A DNA stretch of 64,000 nt from Fagopyrum homotropicum. Its lineage: Eukaryota; Streptophyta; Magnoliopsida; Caryophyllales; Polygonaceae. Below are positions 29,501-39,674 of the stretch, in pieces (positions within the stretch are counted from its first letter, which is position 1; each line of letters starts with the position of its first letter). Location: contig BSWB01000004.1 in assembly GCA_033239125.1 (NCBI GenBank), positions 62,433,501 to 62,497,500 of the forward strand. Direction: 5' to 3'. A program made the translations under genes and the position numbers. The notes under the pieces are model-generated. The model did no database searches, had not been told where the DNA came from, and was given only the letters and a program-made list of their open reading frames with translations.

Positions 29501-32479
29501 CACTCATCACCCTTAGAAACTTCTAAGGAGACATCGGATGCTTCTCAAGGATCATTGGAAGCTCCGAAAGCAATGGAACTCAAACCACTTCCTACTCATC
29601 TAAGGTACGCTTTTCTAGGACCTAATTCTAACTTCCCGGTTATTGTTAGTTCCGATCTAAGCATAGATGAACATAATCAGCTCATGATTGTCCTTAGGAA
29701 ACATAGGAAAGCTTTAGGCTATACTATTGAGGACTTAGTAGGAATTAAACCCTCCCTATGCATGCATAAGATACTAATGGAGGAAGATTTTAGAACTTCA
29801 AGACAACCTCAAAGGCGGTTGAATCCGACCATGAAGGAGGTTGTCAAGAAGGAAATTCTTAAGCTTCTTGATGCAGGTATCATCTACCTTATCTCCGATA
29901 GTAAGTGGGTGAGTCCGGTTCAAGTAGTTCCGAAGAAGGGAGGAATGACGGTCATCACCAACAAAAACAACGAACTCATTCCTACCCGAACTGTGACGGG
30001 ATGGCGGATGTGCATAGACTACCGCAAGCTCAACAATGCAACGCGGAAGGATCATTTCCCATTGCCATTCATTGATCAAATGCTTGAAAGGTTAGCACAA
30101 CATTCACATTTTTGCTACCTTGACGGTTATAGTGGTTTCTTTCAGATTCCGATACACCCGGATGATCAAGAGAAGACCACATTCACGTGCCCATGGGGTA
30201 CGTTTGCTTATAGGAGAATGCCGTTCGGGCTTTGCAACGCCCCAGCCACCTTCCAACGGTGCATGATGGCCATCTTCTCCGAATACGTAGAGGAAATCAT
30301 GGAGGTCTTCATGGACGACTTCTCCGTATACGGTTCCTCTTTTAACGATTGCCTTTCTAACCTTTCTCTTGTTTTGCAAAGGTGTGAAGACACTAACCTA
30401 GTTCTTAATTGGGAGAAGTGTCAATTTATGGTTAAGGAAGGAATTGTATTAGGCCACTTAGTCTCTAGTAGAGGGATAGAAGTAGACAAAGCTAAGATAG
30501 AGACCATAGAGAAACTTCCTCCCCCAACTTCGGTGAAAGGGATAAGAAGTTTCCTAGGACATGCTGGATTTTATAGACGTTTCATTAAGGACTTTTCTAA
30601 AATATCAAAACCTCTCACTAATCTATTGATGAAGGATGCGGTTTTTGAGTTTTCGCAGGAATGTTTGGATGTGTTTAACACAATTCGGCAAGCTCTAATT
30701 TCAGCACCTATTATCCAACCTCCGGATTGGACTCTTCCCTTTGAGGTTATGTGCGATGCTAGTGACGTAGATATTGGAGCTGTTCTTGGACAACGAAAGG
30801 AAGGGAGAACCCATGCCATATACTATGCTAGCAAGACGCTAGATGAAGCGCAGCTCAACTACGCCACTACCGAAAAAGAGTTTTTAGCCATTGTCTATGC
30901 TATTGACAAGTTTCGCTCTTATCTTGTAGGTGCAAAGGTGATTGTCTACACGGATCATGCTGCGATCCGGTACCTCCTTGCGAAGAAAGATGCGAAGCCA
31001 AGGCTAATTAGATGGATTCTTCTCCTACAAGAATTCGATCTTGAGATCCGCGACAAGAAAGGTTCAGAAAATTCTGTTGCGGATCATTTGAGTCGCCTAA
31101 CACATCTAGAGGACGACCATTTACCCATCGACGACTCCTTCCCGGACGAACACCTACACCTTATTGAGGAGTGCATCGATGTGATCTCCAAAGGTAACGA
31201 ACCATGGTTTGCTGATTTTGTTAACTATTTGGTTTGTCAGGAGATACCACCCGGATTATCCTACGCACAAAGGAAGAAGTTCTTTAAAGATGTCCGGGAA
31301 TACTTTTGGAACGAGCCTCTCCTCTTTAAGAGAGGTCCGGATGGCATCATTCGGCGATGTGTGCCGGAAGATGAGATGCAAAGTGTCATCCGTCATTGTC
31401 ATTCACTACCTTGTGGAGGACACGCTAGTTCGAACAAGACTAGCGCAAAGGTATTGCAATCCGGATTCTTTTGGCCTACCTTATTTAGAGATGTGCAATC
31501 CTTTGTTTCTTGCTGCGATGCTTGTCAAAGAACAAGCAATATCTCTAGGAGGAATGAGATGCCCCTCAACAACATCCAAGAGGTGGAGATTTTCGACGTT
31601 TGGGGAGTAGACTTCATGGGACCATTCCCATCTTCTTGTGGAAACCAATACATACCATTGGCGGTAGACTACGTTTCTAGATGGGTAGAAGCAATTGCCT
31701 CTCCCACCAATGATGCAATGGTGGTGGTTAAGTTCTTCAACAAGACCATCTTCCCGCGATTTGGGACGCTAAGGACTATCATTAGTGATGGAGGTTCTCA
31801 CTTCATTGCCCGGCGCTTTGAAGCTCTTCTAGCTAAGTATGGGGTTACTCACAAGATCGCTACCCCTTACCATCCACAAACAAGTGGACAAGTTGAGATC
31901 TCAAATAGGGAGATCAAAGGAATCCTAGAGAAGACGGTTTCAAGGACTAGGAAGGATTGGTCTTTGAAGCTTGATGATGCATTGTGGGCGTACCGGACTA
32001 AATACAAGACTCCCATAGGAACCACACCATACAACCTTGTGTATGGGAAGTCTTGTCACTTGCCGGTAGAGTTGGAGCACAAAGCGTTTTGGGCTATCAA
32101 GTGGTTAAGCTTCAGCATGAAGGAAGCGGGAGAGAAACGTCTCCTAGACATCAATGAGCTGGATGAACTCCACTTGAATGCTTATGAAAACGCTAAAATC
32201 TATAAGGAGAGAGCAAAGCGTTGGCATGATAAGCATATCATTCCAAAGGACTTCAAAGAAGGAGATCAAGTTCTCCTCTTCAATTCAAGGCTTCGTCTCT
32301 TTCCAGGTAAACTTGAATCTCGTTGGACCGGACCTTTTCTAATTAAGTGTATTTTCCCCCATGGTGCAGTTGAAGTATGGGGTGAAACGGGCGGAAGCTT
32401 TAAGGTGAACGGCCAACGACTCAAGAAGTATACACCGGAACTCCAAACCGAAGAGTTCGCGCCTACCGCACTCGAATAA
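26546..32479 (+). CDS. Gag-Pol polyprotein of element B
   Basis: One 1977-residue frame from an ATG about 80 bp after the primer site (protein begins MRRSRNTED, matched by MRRTR starts in C and F). Approximate layout: coiled-coil-like charged N terminus 10-95; gag core 208-320; Asn-rich linker 414-463; retropepsin 715-800 with DLGAS in place of the commoner DTG/DSG; RT about 1085-1300 with FMDDF at 1255-1259; RNase H from about 1400 (CDASD, then KEF and YTDH); HHCC finger 1616-1660; integrase core D near 1688, SDGG near 1746, E near 1782; no chromodomain. No gag zinc knuckle is seen and there is no stop or frameshift between gag and pol. VDIG replaces VAIG next to the first RNase H aspartate. 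It would provide capsid, protease, reverse transcription and integration. Confidence 0.95.
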   Translation: MRRSRNTEDLLPLDQELERTLRQKRKEKKMVEEHERDLQAELAEKEAQLQWNENIRRDKMDRHQSQVNNLQDMIFQMRIELSDLKNKGSKKASRRASRSRRRGHSSADDSDSSMPPLEEIDPTINVNPFHPRGAANRRIPPRNARIERVDDEPRTLGQRMDPTQQPRRLGVNFDAEDVQGFSFNPQVITLVRQNQFGGTSAESPHQHLQNFECMMETMRPKSATTNNYKLKPFFFSLKGKALSWYQALPRGKLDTWEDLSAEFLTKFFPPSKTAELRGKINAFSMRSNKSLFQSWERFQDLLLDCPHHGISKLALLEIYYKGLDAGTQFNLQSLSCGTFMDMREDDAWDFIEKQARVIEKYSHRKVEGHRVEQGAKLTHEAQNQIFSLNNEIKELKEAIKTNFPKQQGKDVGYLGNNNGGDNTNRNNNNNNNNRNNNRNNNWNGNNNNRNNNWNNNRGSNNNNWRSNQQNSGNSYPSNANPLTPPSSSSTPLKSQGQSSNGGNNTGKEKPDPMLETILGKLQGLENRIIKVDDQISKVDKAQKVLENQMFSHAEEVPRNQGKLPGKTEDNPKGRVMAITTRSGVTTTDPQPKFVEVPVEKDKEKGKEKEDVYVPPPAYKPPLPFPQSRARARLDKQFGKFIELMSKLHINIPFIDAIVGMPAYGKFLKELLSNKRKLEDFGEVKMSSDSSELIKTMKEKMPPKLKDPGSFCIPIGVGDVTYDALCDLGASVSIIPLALCRKIGLGDPKPVKMTLYMADRSITRPVGIVEDVPVKLGKFFVPIDFVVLDIPADSPVPIILGRPFLATSGCIVDCKNGRLAFDIGEEKVEFVLSTLVKEPIFDEDTFDIQDEEGLSREEVSAILFNDPLQKVITMSLINVGEEEECNEAIEALEAQEEMHEVEFEKLNDEAENVRIHSHTLYSTAVDFTTKTVSHSRGLYGRGEDMTTVFPFHALNHGRGGQEEPVILGVERSDRDTFSTSSDSSPTHSSPLETSKETSDASQGSLEAPKAMELKPLPTHLRYAFLGPNSNFPVIVSSDLSIDEHNQLMIVLRKHRKALGYTIEDLVGIKPSLCMHKILMEEDFRTSRQPQRRLNPTMKEVVKKEILKLLDAGIIYLISDSKWVSPVQVVPKKGGMTVITNKNNELIPTRTVTGWRMCIDYRKLNNATRKDHFPLPFIDQMLERLAQHSHFCYLDGYSGFFQIPIHPDDQEKTTFTCPWGTFAYRRMPFGLCNAPATFQRCMMAIFSEYVEEIMEVFMDDFSVYGSSFNDCLSNLSLVLQRCEDTNLVLNWEKCQFMVKEGIVLGHLVSSRGIEVDKAKIETIEKLPPPTSVKGIRSFLGHAGFYRRFIKDFSKISKPLTNLLMKDAVFEFSQECLDVFNTIRQALISAPIIQPPDWTLPFEVMCDASDVDIGAVLGQRKEGRTHAIYYASKTLDEAQLNYATTEKEFLAIVYAIDKFRSYLVGAKVIVYTDHAAIRYLLAKKDAKPRLIRWILLLQEFDLEIRDKKGSENSVADHLSRLTHLEDDHLPIDDSFPDEHLHLIEECIDVISKGNEPWFADFVNYLVCQEIPPGLSYAQRKKFFKDVREYFWNEPLLFKRGPDGIIRRCVPEDEMQSVIRHCHSLPCGGHASSNKTSAKVLQSGFFWPTLFRDVQSFVSCCDACQRTSNISRRNEMPLNNIQEVEIFDVWGVDFMGPFPSSCGNQYIPLAVDYVSRWVEAIASPTNDAMVVVKFFNKTIFPRFGTLRTIISDGGSHFIARRFEALLAKYGVTHKIATPYHPQTSGQVEISNREIKGILEKTVSRTRKDWSLKLDDALWAYRTKYKTPIGTTPYNLVYGKSCHLPVELEHKAFWAIKWLSFSMKEAGEKRLLDINELDELHLNAYENAKIYKERAKRWHDKHIIPKDFKEGDQVLLFNSRLRLFPGKLESRWTGPFLIKCIFPHGAVEVWGETGGSFKVNGQRLKKYTPELQTEEFAPTALE
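29304..29424 (+). repeat. Palindromic motif cluster inside gag-pol (B)
   Basis: Perfect CCACGGCCGTGG at 29307-29318 and 29407-29418 in the protease-RT linker, translated in frame. Confidence 0.85.
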
Positions 32480-33306
32480 GTGCGAGATTGGTCTAGCTAC
32501 GGACCTTAAACAAAGCGCTTCTTGGGAGGCAACCCAAGGTATTGCATTCTTGTTTTTGTTTTCGATCCACAGATTAGCTTAGTATAGACGTTTTTCGCTT
32601 TGTTTTTGCCTTCGATTCCTTCCGGTATGTTCGTGTTTTTGGATGTAGGAACGATGGAAAAGGAAAAGGGAAGGATAATGTTGAAGAAAAGTGACGAAAT
32701 TTGGACTTTGGAGTTTTACATAGAGTTCCACGGCCTAAACCACGGTCGTGACAGCTACAGTACCCGTAATTTCCACAAGCCTTTGAAAAATCACAAAAAC
32801 CACGGTTCCGTACAATTCCACGGCCGTGGAACACCCCGACAGACCGTGATTTTCAAAATTTTACATGTGACTATATAAACCACGTTCTTCACAAAATTCA
32901 CCCACAAAACCCCTCTTCCACGACCTAAACGCCGAAATCCACGACCCTCTCTCAAATCCTCGTTTCTTAATCGTTTTTAACGATTCTTCTTCCCAAACTG
33001 AAGCAAATTCGACCACCAACAAGATCCAAGCGACGAATCGAGCGGAAATTCACCAAGGAACGCACAATTCGGATTTTAAATCCGAAAAATAGGTTTTTCC
33101 ACTCTTCTTGATCTTTGTCGATTTGATTCGTTTTTGTTAGAGATTTTAGGAAGAACTGATTGAAATTGGAGGAAATTAGATTAGGGCTGCCTGTTTGTTG
33201 AGATTGAGTGCTGAATTCTGAGATTTGCGAATTTCTGAGACGAATCACGGTTCCTGGGAGAACCACGGCCGTGGAATCATTAGAACAGCCCGTAATTTTT
33301 GACAAA
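32480..33306 (+). other. Spacer between gag-pol and ORF2 (B), with motif copies
   Basis: Same as in A. Perfect palindromes at 32818-32829 and 33263-33274. No gene is supported; it is the likely leader of ORF2. Confidence 0.6.
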
Positions 33307-34869
33307 ATGGACTTTGTGAGAAGAGTTTCGGGGAGGATTAAGGAGAAGAAGGATAACCAGAACAAGAAGAGGAAAGGTAATCCCTCCTCTTCCTCATCCT
33401 CTAGAGCACCACCACCCTCTTCCCCTTCACCTCCATCATCACCTTCCTCACCCTCACCACCTAGCCCTCGAGTACCGACCATTCATGAGGATCACCTTGC
33501 TGCGCTCGAGAGAATCCATGAGAGACCTGTGATTGGACCTAGGTACCTTTTGTTAGAGGATCTAACTCCTCTTAACATAGTTGATGACCTCACTTGGCTC
33601 TTGGATAGAGCCGGACTTATTGTCTTCTCGGCTATCCAAGAAGACGCTTATGAGGAGATTACACGAGAGGTTGTGACGTCTTTCGAGCACAGCCATGTAG
33701 ACAGGACCGTCTCTTTCCGTCTTATGGAAAGAGACTATCATTTTACCATCCGTGAGTTCGGAACCTTCTTCGGGTTTCATGAGACCTTTAACAGTCGTTT
33801 TCCTAGTGGCGTTTACGCCAAGGACTTTTGGGAGGAGGTGGCGATGATTTACGCCAGCGAGGACCGCTGGCAGCCCGCTGACACCAAGGCTAGGTCGATG
33901 TACCACCTAGCCTTGAAGATTGCCCACCGTGTTCTTTCGGAGTGTCTCTTTCCTAGGACGGAGACGCCCCAAAAGATCAAGACGGATGAGCTCTTTTTAC
34001 TTTACTCCATGCTATACGGGCGCCGAGCTGACTGTGCCACTCTCTTGGCTGCTACTATGAGCAAGCTCAAGAACAAGAAGAAGTGCAACATCGGATATGG
34101 TGGGATAGTTACCCACCTTGCTAGGAGCTTGGGAGTTGATTTTTCTGCTTGTACCCGCATACCGGCCGTTCCCTTAGGACTCCATGCCTTCATGACTAGG
34201 GGTCTCATCTTCCCCACACATAGAGGTCCGCCTTATGCCGCCATGCCTTGGGAGAGCAGGACGGGTAGGGGTATAGAGTGGCTACCGGAGTACTCCATTA
34301 TGGCGGGACGCCATAATTGGAAGGAGACGTTCGCTGCTATGCATGCGAACAGGATAGCAGCTCCCCCATATGTCCCACCACCAGTTATTGAGGAGGAGGA
34401 GATGGGAGATCAGTTTGAGGGTGGAGGAGGAGCCGAGCAGGAGTTTGGCACGTTTCCGGATCAGCCGGAGGCGGCCCCCGATGCACCTAGACGTTCTCCA
34501 CGTCCAGCTAGAGCTCTAGGCTCGTCTTCTCGCCGCGCTAGCGTGAGTGAGAGACCTACATGGATGACCACACCTCCTGCATGGTACGGAGCTCCACCTC
34601 CTTGGTCCACAGAGCAGACAGCAGCACCAGCACCAGCACCATCCGACGCTCCAGCATGGTACAGTCAGGCTCCGGGATGGTATGAACAGATGCCGGATTG
34701 GGCTACTGGCCTTTCGGAGAGAGTAGGAGCATTGGAGATCCGAGCCGATGCTAGAGATGGACGCTTAGACGACCTCGACCACATGATGAGGGATGTCTAC
34801 TGCCAGCAGTTTGGGCGGTTTTATGATCCTAGCTTCTCTCCATTCCCGCCTCCACCAGCGCCGCAGTGA
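33307..34869 (+). CDS. ORF2 of element B: Athila env-position protein
   Basis: 520 residues from the first in-frame ATG, with the same domain order as the A copy: basic start, Ser/Pro-rich segment, Athila ORF-1-like domain, Pro/Trp/Tyr-rich tail. It is intact. Element C (38898-37998, 24680-24138) and element G (56386-55400) carry diverged, broken homologues at the same place, so ORF2 is a regular part of this lineage. No membrane or secretion signals are evident; its role is unknown. Confidence 0.85.
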   Translation: MDFVRRVSGRIKEKKDNQNKKRKGNPSSSSSSRAPPPSSPSPPSSPSSPSPPSPRVPTIHEDHLAALERIHERPVIGPRYLLLEDLTPLNIVDDLTWLLDRAGLIVFSAIQEDAYEEITREVVTSFEHSHVDRTVSFRLMERDYHFTIREFGTFFGFHETFNSRFPSGVYAKDFWEEVAMIYASEDRWQPADTKARSMYHLALKIAHRVLSECLFPRTETPQKIKTDELFLLYSMLYGRRADCATLLAATMSKLKNKKKCNIGYGGIVTHLARSLGVDFSACTRIPAVPLGLHAFMTRGLIFPTHRGPPYAAMPWESRTGRGIEWLPEYSIMAGRHNWKETFAAMHANRIAAPPYVPPPVIEEEEMGDQFEGGGGAEQEFGTFPDQPEAAPDAPRRSPRPARALGSSSRRASVSERPTWMTTPPAWYGAPPPWSTEQTAAPAPAPSDAPAWYSQAPGWYEQMPDWATGLSERVGALEIRADARDGRLDDLDHMMRDVYCQQFGRFYDPSFSPFPPPPAPQ

Positions 34870-36232
34870 TTGATTGCATGACCGTTCGCATTAGCCATTC
34901 CACCGCCACTTTGTGAGTTTCTTTTTCCTTTTTTTTATTTTCTTTCTTTCTTTTGAACATTAGGGACAATGTTCGTCCTAAGTATGGGGTGGGGTGTACT
35001 AAAAGTTTGTAATAACTCTTACTCACTATGTTTGCTTCTATTCGAGACTATCATTGCATGTTCATTATATTGTTGCACGTTTCATTATTGCATTGCATGA
35101 AAAAAAGAACTTGAAAAACCCATAAAAATTGCAAAATTTTGAAATTTTTGTACTTCTAATAAATTGAGATGATTTCTATGATAATCACTACTTGTGAATT
35201 GAGTTTGATGACAATTGCATGCTTAAAAGATTAGTGAATTGAAAAGAAATTGAATGTGTTGATTGTACTTCTTTTGCAAGTTTCATAATGTGATGAATGT
35301 TACCTAAATCATGTTGAGAAATTGAAGTTGAAATCACACTATAAGTTCTTATACTTCTTGTTGAGATGATTAAGGCAATTCGATTTTTTCTTTCTTCTTT
35401 CTTTGATCATTTTAGCTCCTCATTGAAATATTGACCTCCTTTACCTATCCGGGAATTTGGAGAAGTGAATGAAAAAGGCATGTTTGATGTGGGAGGGCCA
35501 TGAGAGCAATTATTTGCAATCAAAAGAATAGAAAGAAATTCTAGGTTTGGGGAAGTCAATCATGACGATGAGTAACTCGGCACCATTCACATAGCCGGGT
35601 GTTTGTGTCTTGCCAAAGTCGGATTGAGCAATATTCCTAGCGGATTATGGTATGTGCGCTAAGGGTTTGAGGCATCTCGTAAAAATTGAGAACGCCAATC
35701 TCCTAGGCTTCAGTTTTTGTGCACCTCTGTCCATAACTCCAAAAGTAAAGTCGAAAAATGAAAAGAAGAGAGCGAAGCTCTAAGTTGAAGGTGTTGCGGA
35801 AACCGCAAAAGAAGAAGAAGGAGTAGTTGTCCACTTTCCCGGATTCATGCACCACATTCCTTAAAGTTTCCTTCCCTTTCCACATTCTAGACCTTTTCTT
35901 TGAAAGTCCTTAAGATCAAAAGAATGTTATATGACTTGGTGATTTAGATTGAAGTTTCTTATGATTGATTTTGATAATGTTTAAAGGTTATGATGTTTGT
36001 ATGGAAGTTTGATTAATTCATGAGTTTTCTTTACTCTTTACTCTTTGTTAAGTGTATGAAAGTCTTATAAACGATTGAAGCAAGATTTGAGAATGATCTA
36101 TTCTTTAGAAGGCACATTCCTCCAAAAGAAGTATTGCTTTGAAAAGATACACATATTTCATCCTAACTCTTGTTTTAAAAGCTTTTGAAAGACCTTGCTT
36201 AGGGACAAGCAAGTTGCAAGTATGGGGTTATT
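34870..36232 (+). other. 3' noncoding region of B
   Basis: Practically identical to 7797-9160, including the conserved block (about 35537-35912) and the AGTATGGGG tract (36219-36227) before the LTR. No gene is supported. Confidence 0.7.
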
Positions 36233-37992
36233 TATTAACATGAAATATTGTGATATTTTAGGCACGTTTTCTAAGTGTATTTGATTCATATTGATAGTCT
36301 TTGATTTAGCATTGTTGCATTTGTGAGCTAGTTTGCCTATATTATCGATATGGATGTCTACACTAGCTTTATGTTGATTATAGGTGATTAAGAGCCATTT
36401 CCGAACGGAATCGAGCAAAGATGAGTTGATTGAGTATGTCCATGGATTGAGGGCATTCTTAGGAGCAAAATGGATGTCAACTTCAAGAATGCACGAGGCT
36501 AGGGAAGAATCACGTTCTTGCCCTAAACCACGCTCTAAAATACGGCCGTACTACAAACCACGTTCAGTTCCACGGCCGTGGAACCCTGCAGGAGAAGCGT
36601 GATTCATTCCAGAAGCTTTTACGGTCGTGGAATCCATGGTTCAAACCGTGTTGATTCCCACGCTCTAAATTACGGTCGTGGAACCTTCCACGACCGTGAT
36701 CTTGGCGATCTTTTTCGCCACATTTTGAAGCCACGATCTTTTGGAGATTGGGACGGGCCGATATTTTATCTTGCCCTATAAAAAGACGGACGAAGAGAGA
36801 TTCCGTCATCTCCGCTTAGACGCACTTTTGCGACCTCGCTTTAGGCTTACACTTACGACATCGCGACTTGGAGATTTTGGCGATTCTTGCAAAAGACGTA
36901 TTTTGCCCTCTTCCTTAGAGTTGCCCTAATCTCGCACTTTTGGTGGAGATTGCTGCGGAGATTTCCGGATTGACGGAAGATCGAAGTTTTTGGAAGATTG
37001 CTGCAAGAAGATTTCTCTTCTTGTTTAGGTTTGATTTAGAAGACGGATTGACATCCCGTTCTTCCTTCTTTCCTAAGATTGTGTTTGTTTGCTTTATTCT
37101 GAATCTATTGACAATATTCGTTCTTGATTGTGGCATTGAGATTGGTTTAAAGTTTATTGAAAGTTTTCGGAAGTTTTCATCTTTCAATCTTTTAATCTTT
37201 GAATTTGATATCATAATGATGATTGTTGGCTAAAAACCCTTAACAATTCTAAGGTGAAGGGTTGATAGTTGTGGCTTAGATAATGATAGATCGATCGTAA
37301 ACAGATTGGACCCTGAGAGTTAGAGAGAATCGTCGACAACCCTAAATTACGGTATGTTCTTGAAGTCCACGGCCGTGGAACCTCAAGAACTACCCGTAAT
37401 TTTCCTTAAGTTTACGAACCTGCTTTTACTTTAATCCAAAGTTAAAGGTTTGCTTTTACTTAGTTTAGGCTTGCCTTTTCTAGGTGGTAGTGAAGCCTCA
37501 ACAACCTCTACCTCGATTGTGAGTGTCACAACCTTAATCGATTTAGTTAGTCTTGATCCTTGGATTACAAGTTTGGGTATTTGACATTAATCCTTGCCTT
37601 TAGAACCTTTCTATATTGAAGCCTCAACAACCTGTATAGTGAGTGTCTTGTAGGTGAGTCACACAAGGTTTTTGGAACTTCACCGTACGATTACCTTACA
37701 TTAGTATACCTTTGCATATCTCAACTCTGTCCTTATATCATTAGTACATCTTGAATCGATTGCCACAACTGGATACTTGGATCTTTAGGATTGTTGTTTT
37801 CCCAATAATTTGCAAAGCTCTTACATTTACCTGCTTGATAATCTGAAATCGAATTTGTTTCTCCCCAAATCCCTGTGTTCGATACTCTGAAATTCTTGCT
37901 TAACTACGTCGATCCGTACACTGCGGGTTCGCTTGCTTGATTCTAGTTTTATAAATTTAAAGCTTATTTGCACGCACGCTAAGTGGCGAACA
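36233..37992 (+). repeat. 3' LTR of element B
   Basis: 1760 bp, TATTAACATG...TGGCGAACA. The terminal TG reads TA, as in the A 3' LTR but not in the B 5' LTR. Positions 36233 to about 37528 match A almost exactly; after that it follows the B 5' LTR and departs from A. TATA box CTATAAAAAG at about 36776-36785; perfect palindromes at 36570-36581 and 37367-37378. Confidence 0.95.
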
Positions 37993-37997
37993 CATAG
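37993..37997. repeat. TSD (CATAG) right of element B
   Basis: CATAG directly after the 3' LTR end CGAACA, matching 24681-24685. Confidence 0.95.
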
Positions 37998-38898
37998 CAA
38001 CATATGGTGTAGTAAGACCATGAGGTACTAGAATGCGCCTCGTGATCATCTCTTGAAGTCCAAGCGGCTTCGCAGCCGCACCCAATGTACATGCGCTAAA
38101 GTCCAAACCCATGGCCATAGCAATATGGGTCACCATCCCTCCACAACAGATGTCGCCCTTAAACTTTCCCTTGATACGGTGCAAGTCCTCAGCCATCATG
38201 CCTCCAAAGTCAGGCATTCCGCCAGTCACCATGCAAAATAAACTCAGCAACTCCCCCTGTCTGATCTTCTAGGGCGTCTCAGTACATGCCAGAAGAGTCT
38301 CACTGAAAATACGGTGGGCGAGACGGAAAGCTAAATGAAAGATAATACGCTCCCTGGAGTCTCCAGGTCTCCATCTATCACTGTGCTCCACCACATGGGT
38401 TATCTGTCCCCAAAAATCTCGAGCCACTGCTCGGGATAGAAAGTCAGTCACGGTGGGAGTCGGGAAGCCAAACACCTCTCGGAACTGATCCATCGGCACA
38501 ATGTAGTTCCGGTTCAGCAACCGGTACGTGATGTTGTTCCTCTCTGGCATGTGAGTGACAAAAATCACAAACTCCACAGTCGGCTCTAGGTACGCTAAAG
38601 CTCGGATCTCCATAAACTCCTCCAGCCCTACCATAGATATCATCTTCCTCAAGTCCTCCGCCACGTGGAGGCACTCGAAGGCTGGAACGTCTAAGAACCG
38701 CGGGGCAACTATAGGATGCCTGCAAATACGATCGAAGTCCGCCTGGTGACGCTCATGAATCACTGGTATGGAAGTACGAGATGTAGAAGAAGGAGAAGAA
38801 CCACTGGGACCATCTCTAAGAACAAGCTGAAGATCGGATTTGTTACTCATAATTCTAACAGGAAGGCACCTCGGTTGCTCTGACAAGCTGAAGAACAC
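37998..38898 (-). pseudogene. ORF2 of C, N-terminal part
   Basis: Read on -, from about 38849 (MSNKSDLQL, the better start inside a slightly longer frame) through IPVIHERHQADFDRI, FWGQITHVVEHSDRWRPGD and AHRIFSETLL, all aligning with B ORF2. A stop interrupts after ..CTETP (near 38269), then the frame goes on to PYVAM where B is inserted. The Athila ORF-1-like domain is recognisable; the copy is dead. Confidence 0.82.
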
Positions 38899-39674
38899 CT
38901 CGGCCGAGACACAGCTCGACTGGACCGAGGCGAAGTGCTGCGCGATTCCACTCTTCTATTTTCCAGTTATTTTCCCCCAAAATCACTACCAATTGCTTCC
39001 TATGGGGTACTTATATCTTTTTCAACAACAATGGATGGCAACCAAAGCCAAATCCGTCTCAAATTAGTAAAGAGAGGGAGGTTAGGTTTTTTCGATAATT
39101 TACCCCGATTACGCAGATTTGGGGTGTTTTTCTCGCAGTTTGTCGCTTGGAATCCGATCATCTTGCTTTTCTTGGTGAAATCGGTCTAGAAATTATGGAA
39201 AACAAGCGAGAAATGAGGAAACAAGGTGAGGAACAGCCGCGATCGAGACGAGGTTTGAGAGCGAAAAGTGAGTCCCAAAAATCCGTTTCGCCTTTTATAC
39301 CCCTCGCTGAATCTGATATCACCTCGGTCGAGGTGGTCCCGACCGGACCGAGATGGATGACCGGATTGTCAGACCTAGTTGCCTCGGTCGCCCAAGAACA
39401 TCTCGGTCGAGGTTCTGTGACAGCAACCGAGATGTGTCTCAGTCAAACTCCGTCTTCTCAATTTCTCGAACTTTTGTCCTTCCAGTGGAGCTCCTGAGTT
39501 GTAATACTTCCTTAGAGAGTACATGGTTTCTGTCTAGGACGTCAAAAACAAAAAAAAGCAAAGCAAAAGCAAACTATCTAAAACTAAGCTAGAAAAGGGA
39601 AAAGAAAGCAATACCTTGGGTTGCCTTCCAAGAAGCGCTTGATTTAAGGTCGCTAGTTGGACCGTACGGCATCC
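38899..39674 (-). other. Spacer between pol and ORF2 of C, with CTCGGTCGAG motifs
   Basis: Matches the A/B spacer in position. Several CCTCGGTCGAGG-type words occur (38870-38935 and 39322-39425; perfect at 39322-39333), in place of the CCACGGCCGTGG words of A/B. No gene is supported. Confidence 0.6.

Larger units (their letters stand above)
24686..37992 (+). mobile_element. B: complete Athila-type element
   Basis: 13307 bp with both LTRs, tRNA-Asp primer site, open gag-pol, open ORF2, polypurine-like tract and a perfect 5 bp TSD (CATAG). It interrupts ORF2 of element C between the codons for YVAM and PWEA. The two LTRs differ at roughly 20 positions by eye, so the insertion is young but not fresh, while its internal region is almost identical to that of A. 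Confidence 0.96.
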
